A stretch of DNA of 6,167 nt from Alphaproteobacteria bacterium (GTDB lineage Bacteria; Pseudomonadota; Alphaproteobacteria; CACIAM-22H2), in the NCBI GenBank assembly GCA_947500965.1, contig CANMWW010000153.1, positions 1 to 6,167 on the forward strand, written 5' to 3'. Below the pieces are notes generated by a model. That model was not told the DNA's origin, ran no database searches, and saw only the letters and a list, made by a program, of their open reading frames with translations. Of this stretch, positions 1-4,862 are shown in pieces; position 1 is the stretch's first letter, and each line of letters starts with the position of its first letter. The position numbers and the translations under genes are program-made.

Positions 1-842
1 GACACTTCCTCGAAGGGCGCGAAGGCCCGCGCGAAGCGCGCGCCGTCCCGCGCGGGCCGATAGACCTGCCGGATCTCGTAGCGCGCAGGCGGATCGCGCG
101 GCGCGGGCGGCGGCAGTGCCGCGTCCGGCAGGATGCCGTGATGGGCTAGGAAGCGCAGCGCAACCTCGTGGGCGAGCCGGCCGGCGGCGCTGGACAGGTG
201 CGTGCCGCACTCGACAGCGATGCAGGTCGCCCTGGCGCCCGGATCGGCGAAGCGGCCGCGCTCGGCCATGGTGAGGCCGGAATACTGGCTGCCACGCATG
301 TAGACCTGGGTCGGCGGGACCCCGATCGCGTCGGCGAGGACGCGGTTGCGCGGCAGGCCCGGCCCCACGAAGAAGGGTCGCTCGCAGAAGGTCGTGGAGT
401 GGATGTCGAGCAGCGCGTCGAGCCCCTCGACGAAGGGCAGCAGCTCGCGCACGCGCCGCGCCTCGACGCTGTCCCTGTCCCCGAGCACGACGTCGTCGCC
501 CCAGGCGCGGTTCATGTCGCGGTCGACGAAGCGGTGGCGCGTCTGGTTCGCGGGGTCGTCGGCGCGCAGCCTCTCGTAGGCGGCGACGTTGCCCAGCCAG
601 AGCACGAGGCTGCCGCGCTCGGGCCTGACGCCGGCGTCGAGCAGCGCCGTCACCGCGGTCATGCCGCAGACCTCGTTCCCGTGCGTGAGCCCGGCGACGC
701 CGACCGCCGGGCCCGCCCTGCCGCTGTCGAAGCGGAAAACGTAGTCGGTGCCCGTGTTGCCACGCCGATAGGCCGAGATGTCGCGCGGCACCACCTCGGG
801 CGGCGGGAGCGCCATGGGCGTCTCGTTGCCCGCTCCGGCCAT
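1..842 (-). CDS. M14-family zinc hydrolase (succinylglutamate desuccinylase/aspartoacylase type), 3' end cut off
   Basis: Reading leftwards from an ATG at 842, 280 codons stay open to the window edge, so the C-terminus is missing. The protein has the AstE/AspA (carboxypeptidase M14) layout. A zinc-binding HGNE motif lies at about residues 54-57 (His54, Glu57). A DMNR motif at 109-112 matches the substrate-binding Asn-Arg pair of aspartoacylases. The third zinc ligand is His148 in DIHST, and VECG at 210-213 carries the likely catalytic Glu211. Family members are cytoplasmic amidases that remove acyl groups from amino acids or their derivatives; the substrate here cannot be read from the sequence. 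I see no signal peptide. The start lies one base after the hflX stop (TGA-C-ATG), suggesting translational coupling. An in-frame ATG at 854, overlapping hflX by 11 nt, and one at 815 are alternatives; none has a strong Shine-Dalgarno. The family is clear, but a specific role such as AstE is not supported. Confidence 0.87.
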   Translation of the reverse strand, partial: MAGAGNETPMALPPPEVVPRDISAYRRGNTGTDYVFRFDSGRAGPAVGVAGLTHGNEVCGMTAVTALLDAGVRPERGSLVLWLGNVAAYERLRADDPANQTRHRFVDRDMNRAWGDDVVLGDRDSVEARRVRELLPFVEGLDALLDIHSTTFCERPFFVGPGLPRNRVLADAIGVPPTQVYMRGSQYSGLTMAERGRFADPGARATCIAVECGTHLSSAAGRLAHEVALRFLAHHGILPDAALPPPAPRDPPARYEIRQVYRPARDGARFARAFAPFEEV

Positions 843-843
843 G

Positions 844-2178
844 TCATCCGCCATCCGCGGCTTCGACCTGCGCGCGCCGCTGCTCGAAGCGGGCGAGGTC
901 GGCGGGCGCCATGCGCACCTTGAGATGGATGCGCTCGGGCCCGTCCGTCCGCTCGAGCACCTCGCCATGGCGGTAGAGCCAGGCGAGCGTCGCGCCATCC
1001 TCCGGCGCGATGTCGATCTCGCTCGTCGCGCGCGACGAGGCGAGCCGCGCCTCGATCGCCGCGAGCAGCGCCGGCACGCCCTCGCCCGTGTGCGCGGAGA
1101 GCGGGACGAGCGCCGGATCGCGCGCGGCCTGGTTGAGCACGACCTCGCGCGCATCTGGCGCGAGCAGGTCCACCTTGTTGAGGACCTCGATGATCAGCCC
1201 GTCGTCGACCAGCCGCGACAGGCCGAGGTCGCGCAGGACCCGGTTGACGTCCTCTCGCTGCGCCTCGGTGTCCGGGTTCGCGACGTCGCGCACGTGCAGC
1301 ACGATGTCGGCGCCCACGACCTCCTCGAGCGTCGCGCGGAACGCGGCGACGAGGTCGAGCGGGATGTCCGAGATGAATCCGACGGTGTCGGAGAGGATGA
1401 TCTTCTGGCCCGCCGGGAGCTGCAGCGCGCGCATCGTCGGGTCGAGCGTCGCGAAGAGCATGTCGGCGGCGAAGACCCCGGCGCCAACGAGGCGGTTGAA
1501 CAGGGTCGACTTGCCCGCGTTGGTGTAGCCGACGAGGCTGACCACCGGATAAGGCACGCGGCTGCGCGCGCGGCGATGCAGGCCGCGCGTGCGCTTCACG
1601 TCCTCGATCTGGACCTTCAGCCGCTCGATCTTGTCCGCGATGATCCGCTTGTCGGCCTCGAGCTGGGTCTCGCCCGGGCCGGCGAGGAAGCCGCGCCCGC
1701 CGCGCTGGCGCTCGAGATGGGTCCATGTGCGCACGAGGCGCCCGCGCTGGTAGGTCAGCTGGGCCAGCTCGACCTGCAGCCTGCCCTCGGCCGTGCGCGC
1801 CCGCGCGCCGAAGATCTCGAGGATCAGGCCCGTGCGGTCGACGACCTTGCACTGCCAGGCCTTCTCGAGGTTGCGCTGCTGGATCGGGGACAGCGATCGG
1901 TCGACCACGGCGAGCGCGATCTTCTCGGCTGCGACGAAAGCCTTCAGCCGCTCGACCGTCCCCTCGCCCACCAGCGTCGAAGGCCGCCAGCCCTGCAGGG
2001 GGATTGCCTCCGCGAGGACGACGTCGAGCTCGATGGCGCGCGCGAGGCCAGCGGCCTCCTCGACCTTGCCCGCGATCTCCGCGTCGCTCTGCCGGCCGGA
2101 CTTCAGGTAGGGATGCAGGACGATCGCGCGGACCGGGGCCGCGCGCGTCTCGGACGGGCCGCGCCCGGGCTCAGCCAT
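844..2178 (-). CDS. hflX: GTPase HflX, ribosome-associated
   Basis: This 444-residue protein has the full HflX architecture. The N-terminal HflX domain spans about residues 15-205. It includes GEGTVERLK (71-79), the SPIQQRNLE stretch (98-105), a YQRGRL segment and a glycine-rich loop followed by GPGETQLE (167-174). The Obg-like G domain follows: G1 GYTNAGKST (217-225), the switch I threonine in ATLDPT, G3 DTVGF (264-268), G4 NKVD (334-337) and G5 SAHTGEG (361-367). A short C-terminal domain ends the protein. HflX homologues bind the 50S subunit and split stalled or hibernating 70S ribosomes, for example after heat shock; that role is taken from the family. The gene starts 18 nt after the hfq stop, in the same reading frame. 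No Shine-Dalgarno lies at normal distance: the purine-rich GGAGAAGGA at the end of hfq is about 20 nt upstream. Translation is therefore probably coupled to hfq. An upstream in-frame start is impossible because the hfq TGA closes the frame. Confidence 0.97.
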   Translation of the reverse strand: MAEPGRGPSETRAAPVRAIVLHPYLKSGRQSDAEIAGKVEEAAGLARAIELDVVLAEAIPLQGWRPSTLVGEGTVERLKAFVAAEKIALAVVDRSLSPIQQRNLEKAWQCKVVDRTGLILEIFGARARTAEGRLQVELAQLTYQRGRLVRTWTHLERQRGGRGFLAGPGETQLEADKRIIADKIERLKVQIEDVKRTRGLHRRARSRVPYPVVSLVGYTNAGKSTLFNRLVGAGVFAADMLFATLDPTMRALQLPAGQKIILSDTVGFISDIPLDLVAAFRATLEEVVGADIVLHVRDVANPDTEAQREDVNRVLRDLGLSRLVDDGLIIEVLNKVDLLAPDAREVVLNQAARDPALVPLSAHTGEGVPALLAAIEARLASSRATSEIDIAPEDGATLAWLYRHGEVLERTDGPERIHLKVRMAPADLARFEQRRAQVEAADGG

Positions 2179-2196
2179 GGCGGCGCGCCGGGCGGC

Positions 2197-2448
2197 TCAT
2201 CCTTCTCCTGCTTCCTTGTCGCCCTCGAAGAGCTGGACCGGCGCGGCGGGCATCACGGTGGAGATCGCGTGCTTGTAGACGAGCTGCGAGTGGCCGTCCC
2301 GGCGGAGGAGCACGGAGAAGTTGTCGAACCAGGTGACGATGCCCTGCAGCTTGACGCCGTTGACGAGGAAGATCGTCACCGGGGTCTTGTTCTTGCGGAT
2401 GTAGTTCAGGAACACGTCCTGGACGTTCTGGGTCTTGTCGGTGCTCAT
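2197..2448 (-). CDS. hfq: RNA chaperone Hfq
   Basis: This 83-residue protein has the two Sm motifs of Hfq. Sm1 covers about residues 13-52, with FLVNGVKLQG and FDNFSVLLRR. Sm2 holds the YKHAIST signature, Tyr58-Lys59-His60. Gln10 and Asp11 match the proximal-face uridine-binding residues of E. coli Hfq (Gln8, Asp9), and Lys33 matches Lys31. The rim patch, three arginines in E. coli, is Arg18, Lys19 and Lys21 here, so it is still basic. A short acidic, glycine-rich tail (last 9-10 residues) ends the protein, as in other short alphaproteobacterial Hfq proteins. Hfq acts as a hexamer that pairs small RNAs with mRNAs. The ATG at 2448 is chosen because homology begins there and AGGG lies 7 nt upstream; the open frame continues to 2604, but that part looks non-coding. 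hflX follows in the same frame. A candidate promoter and inverted repeats lie in the 156-nt gap upstream. Confidence 0.98.
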   Translation of the reverse strand: MSTDKTQNVQDVFLNYIRKNKTPVTIFLVNGVKLQGIVTWFDNFSVLLRRDGHSQLVYKHAISTVMPAAPVQLFEGDKEAGEG

Positions 2449-2455
2449 GGCGGAG

Positions 2456-2459
2456 CCCT
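2456..2459 (-). promoter_or_regulatory. Shine-Dalgarno of hfq
   Basis: AGGG on the minus strand sits 7 nt before the ATG at 2448; a second purine patch, GAGG at 2461-2464, lies 12 nt before it. This supports the 83-residue Hfq over the longer open frame. Confidence 0.55.
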
Positions 2460-2536
2460 GCCTCGTTCGCTGTTTGGGGCCTGGCCCGAAGGACCCGGCC
2501 CGGGTTGGTCGCCGTGGTCGTCGCCGCCGGAAATCG

Positions 2537-2556
2537 GCGGTCCCTCCGCGGACCGC
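2537..2556. repeat. Perfect 7-bp hairpin in the hfq leader region
   Basis: Arms 2537-2543 (gcggtcc) and 2550-2556 (ggaccgc) pair perfectly around a 6-nt loop. The left arm shares two bases with the outer inverted repeat, so the two structures can nearly nest. It would lie at or just after the predicted hfq transcription start. No T-run follows in either direction. Confidence 0.55.
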
Positions 2557-2559
2557 GCC

Positions 2560-2588
2560 AATGTAGCCGTTCGGCGGGCCGATTTCAG
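2560..2588 (-). promoter_or_regulatory. Candidate sigma-70-type promoter of hfq
   Basis: On the minus strand, CTGAAA (2583-2588; 4 of 6 matches to TTGACA) is followed after exactly 17 nt by TACATT (2560-2565; 4 of 6 matches to TATAAT). Transcription would begin near 2553 and give an hfq leader of about 105 nt. It lies in the only intergenic gap of useful size in the window. The match is by eye and chance similarity is possible. If correct, hfq and hflX can be transcribed independently of dat, and the -35 element lies inside one arm of the inverted repeat at 2526-2590. Confidence 0.33.
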
Positions 2589-2604
2589 GCCCCCCACCCA
2601 GCAC

Positions 2605-3456
2605 TCAGGCGCGTGCCATGTATGCAATATAGCTCTGGCGCAGCTTGCGGCAGATCGTCCCTGGCTTGCCGTTCGCGATCACCGTGTCGTCGATCTGGGT
2701 CACGGGCATGGCGTAGGAGGTCGTCGAGGTCACGAAGGCCTCGCGCGCCTGCCGCGCCTCCTCCAGCGTGAAGGGGCGCTCCTCGACCTCGACGCCCTCC
2801 TCGCGCGCGATGTCCATCAGCGTCTGGCGCGTGATCCCGCCGAGGATCTCGTTCGTGAGCGCCCGCGTCACCAGCTTGCCGTCCCTCGTCACGATCCATG
2901 CGTTGGAGGAACTGCCCTCCGTGACGACGCCATCCGCGGTGACGAAGATCGCCTCGTATGCGCCGCCCTCGCGCGCCGCCTGCTTCGCGAGGACGTTGGG
3001 CAGCAGCGAGATGGACTTGATGTCGCAACGCTCCCAGCGGATCTCCGGGACGGTCACCGCCTTGACCCCGTCCTCCTCGTACTTCGCGGGATGGGGCCTG
3101 GTCGACTTCGCGGTCATGACGACCTGCGTGCGCGCGCGCGCCGGGAACGCGTGGTCGCGCGGCGCGACGCCGCGCGTCATCTGGACGTAGATGATGCCGT
3201 CGCGCACGCGGTTGCGGCGGACGACCTCCTCCATGGCGACCACCAGCGCGGCGCGCGTCGTCGGCATCGCGATGCGCAGCTCGCGAAGCGAGCGCTCGAG
3301 CCGGTCCAGATGCGGCTCGAGGTCGGCGAAGCGGCCGTGGCTCACCGCCACGACCTCGTAGATGCCGTCGGCGAACTGGTAGCCGCGGTCCTCGACATGG
3401 ACCCTCGCCTCGCGATGCGGGACGTAGCGGCCGTTGACATAGGCGATGCGGGACAT
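2605..3456 (-). CDS. dat: D-amino-acid aminotransferase (class IV, PLP-dependent)
   Basis: This 283-residue protein matches the usual length of D-amino-acid transaminase. The enzyme moves the amino group between D-amino acids and 2-oxo acids, for example D-alanine plus 2-oxoglutarate giving pyruvate plus D-glutamate, with possible use in peptidoglycan precursor supply or D-amino acid turnover. Visible landmarks match the Bacillus enzyme. Tyr33 lies in ADGIYEVV. Arg100 and His102, in the TRGVAPRDHAFP segment, correspond to the carboxylate-binding Arg98 and His100. Lys147 in CDIKSISLL is the PLP Schiff-base lysine. Glu180 in VTEGSSSN corresponds to Glu177, which contacts the cofactor ring nitrogen. 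The Arg/His pair favours a D-amino-acid enzyme over branched-chain aminotransferase or aminodeoxychorismate lyase, which share the fold. The start at 3456 has GAGGA 7 nt upstream. The gene follows trkA by 10 nt and is probably co-transcribed with it. Substrate range is inferred from motifs only. Confidence 0.92.
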   Translation of the reverse strand: MSRIAYVNGRYVPHREARVHVEDRGYQFADGIYEVVAVSHGRFADLEPHLDRLERSLRELRIAMPTTRAALVVAMEEVVRRNRVRDGIIYVQMTRGVAPRDHAFPARARTQVVMTAKSTRPHPAKYEEDGVKAVTVPEIRWERCDIKSISLLPNVLAKQAAREGGAYEAIFVTADGVVTEGSSSNAWIVTRDGKLVTRALTNEILGGITRQTLMDIAREEGVEVEERPFTLEEARQAREAFVTSTTSYAMPVTQIDDTVIANGKPGTICRKLRQSYIAYMARA

Positions 3457-3463
3457 GGCCTGA

Positions 3464-3468
3464 TCCTC
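3464..3468 (-). promoter_or_regulatory. Shine-Dalgarno of dat, overlapping the trkA stop
   Basis: GAGGA on the minus strand begins within the trkA stop codon (TGA at 3469-3467) and lies 7 nt before the dat ATG at 3456. This fixes the dat start and suggests coupled translation. Confidence 0.75.
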
Positions 3469-4843
3469 AGAAATACTCGATGCGGACGGCGAACAGGCGC
3501 TCGACCGACTTCACGGCCTCGCGCAACGCGAAGAGGACGACGCTGTCGCCCGGCCGGACCTGCGTGTCTGCGCGCGGGACGATGACGCGGTCGCCGCGCA
3601 CGATGGCGCCGACCACGATCCCGTCGGGAAGGCGTGCCTGGCCGAGCGGCTTCTTGACCAGCGCGGAGGTGTCGAGCGCCTCCGCCTCGACGATCTCCCC
3701 GAGCCCGCCGCGCAACGCGTGGACGCCGCGGATGCGGCCTCGCCGCACGTGCTGCAGGATGGTCGAGACCGTGATCTCGTTCGGCGACACCACCGTGTCG
3801 ATCCCGAGCGAGGGCGCGAGCCCGGCGAAGCTGCGGCTGTTCACCAGCGTGACGCAGCGGCCGGCGCCGCCGCGCTTGGCCAGCAGCGATCCGAGAACGT
3901 TCGTCTGGTCGTCGTTCGTCACCGCCACGACGGCCTCGCAGGAGGCTATGCCGGCCTCCTCGAAGAGGTCCGGGTCGAGGGCGTCGCCATGGAGGACGGT
4001 CGCGCGCGCCACGGAGTCGGCGACCACCTCGGCGCGGACCTTCTCGGACTCGATGATCTTGATGTTCATGCCCTCGGCCTCGCGCTCGAGCTGCTGGACG
4101 AGCGCCAGGCCGACATTGCCGCCGCCGAGGACGAGGATCCTGCGATGCGCGGTCTCCTCGTGGCCGAAGGCGGCCAGAGCGCGCGCGACATGGCGCGTGT
4201 CGACGACGAAGTAGACCTCGTCGCCGGCGCGCATGTGGTCGTCCGGTTCGGGGATGAAGCTCCGCCCGTCCCTGACGACGGCGACCACCTCGATCGCGAG
4301 CTCCGGGAAGAGCGATGTCAGCTGCCGCAGCGGCGTGTTGAGCACCGGGCAATCGGGCTGGCAGCGCACGCCGACCAGCCTGACGCGGTCGCGCACGAGC
4401 GGGATCATGTCGAAGGCGCCGGGGACGAGGATGCGCCGCGCGACCGAGCGGGCGACCTCCATCTCCGGCGAGATCACGACGTCGATGGCGACGTTGGCGC
4501 TCGAGAAGAGGTCGGCGTAGACCGGCTGGAGGTAGTTCTGCGCCCTGATGCGCGCGATGCGCTTCGGGACCGAGAACATGGCCTGCGCGACCTCGCAGGC
4601 GACGATGTTCACCTCGTCGCTCGCGGTGGCCGCGATCAGGAGGTCCGCGTTGCGCGCGCCCGCGCGCTCGAGAACATCGGGATGCGAGGCGTAGCCGACC
4701 ATGGCGTTCACGTCGGTCGAGGCGCGCAGCCGCTCGACCAGCGCGGCGTCGCGGTCGATGACCGTCACCTCGTTGCCTTCGCGCGCCAGCACGCGCGCGA
4801 TGTGCCGGCCCACGCGTCCGGCGCCGCAGATCAGGATCTGCAT
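3467..4843 (-). CDS. trkA: Trk potassium uptake protein TrkA
   Basis: This 458-residue protein has the duplicated RCK structure and length of full TrkA. The first Rossmann domain opens at residue 2 with GAGRVG (Gly7, Gly9, Gly12) and an acidic residue at the end of the second strand (Asp30 in VIDRD). The first TrkA_C domain spans about 140-218. The second Rossmann domain starts near 235 with GGGNVG (240-245) and Glu265, followed by a second TrkA_C domain at about 370-455. TrkA is a peripheral cytoplasmic-membrane protein that binds NAD(H) and gates the TrkG/TrkH potassium channel; no membrane partner is encoded here. The ATG at 4843 is chosen because the Rossmann motif begins immediately after it. 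The frame stays open to 5278, but that part lies over ntrX in another frame. The gene is 19 nt downstream of ntrX and 10 nt upstream of dat. Both nucleotide-binding motifs look intact. Confidence 0.96.
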   Translation of the reverse strand: MQILICGAGRVGRHIARVLAREGNEVTVIDRDAALVERLRASTDVNAMVGYASHPDVLERAGARNADLLIAATASDEVNIVACEVAQAMFSVPKRIARIRAQNYLQPVYADLFSSANVAIDVVISPEMEVARSVARRILVPGAFDMIPLVRDRVRLVGVRCQPDCPVLNTPLRQLTSLFPELAIEVVAVVRDGRSFIPEPDDHMRAGDEVYFVVDTRHVARALAAFGHEETAHRRILVLGGGNVGLALVQQLEREAEGMNIKIIESEKVRAEVVADSVARATVLHGDALDPDLFEEAGIASCEAVVAVTNDDQTNVLGSLLAKRGGAGRCVTLVNSRSFAGLAPSLGIDTVVSPNEITVSTILQHVRRGRIRGVHALRGGLGEIVEAEALDTSALVKKPLGQARLPDGIVVGAIVRGDRVIVPRADTQVRPGDSVVLFALREAVKSVERLFAVRIEYF

Positions 4844-4855
4844 CGGGAGACCACG

Positions 4856-4862
4856 TCCTTCC
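4856..4862 (-). promoter_or_regulatory. Probable Shine-Dalgarno of trkA, unusually distant
   Basis: GGAAGGA on the minus strand directly follows the ntrX stop, but it ends 12 nt before the trkA ATG at 4843, longer than the usual 5-9 nt. The GTG between them is out of frame, so ATG 4843 remains the best start. Confidence 0.45.

Larger units (their letters stand above)
2526..2590. repeat. Imperfect inverted repeat upstream of hfq
   Basis: The arms are 2526-2538 and 2578-2590, 13 nt each and complementary at 12 of 13 positions, separated by 39 nt. On the minus strand they read GCCTGAAATCGGC and GCCGATTTCCGGC. The right-hand arm overlaps the candidate -35 box. In a dat-hfq read-through transcript the arms could pair as a long stem; as DNA they could be an operator. 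No U-run follows, so it is not a standard intrinsic terminator. Confidence 0.6.

Noticed and set aside
168..923. A 251-codon plus-strand open frame at the left end
   Set aside because: The minus strand here encodes an M14 hydrolase with intact zinc and catalytic motifs; the plus frame shows no recognisable motif.
659..1852. A 397-codon minus-strand open frame overlapping hflX
   Set aside because: It is a frame-shifted shadow of hflX, rich in Arg/Ala/Pro, with no family signature.
2449..2604. Extension of Hfq to a start at 2604
   Set aside because: The extra 52 residues are Gly/Arg/Pro-rich and unlike any Hfq N-terminus, and a Shine-Dalgarno precedes the ATG at 2448.
2526..2604. Intrinsic terminator after dat
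   Set aside because: GC-rich inverted repeats are present, but no run of T follows on either strand.
2590..2604. G-quadruplex in the G-rich stretch after the dat stop
   Set aside because: Only two G-runs of three or more are close together; four are needed.
3128..3143. Alternating GC-rich tracts such as gcgcgcgcgc, looked at as simple repeats
   Set aside because: They fall inside coding sequence as ordinary Ala/Arg codons of GC-rich genes; none is a repeat array or CRISPR.
778..3585. A 935-codon open frame on the plus strand opposite hflX, hfq, dat and the end of trkA
   Set aside because: It is antisense to four recognisable genes. Its translation is dominated by Arg, Ala, Asp, Leu and Val with no domain signature. 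Long antisense frames are expected in DNA this GC-rich.
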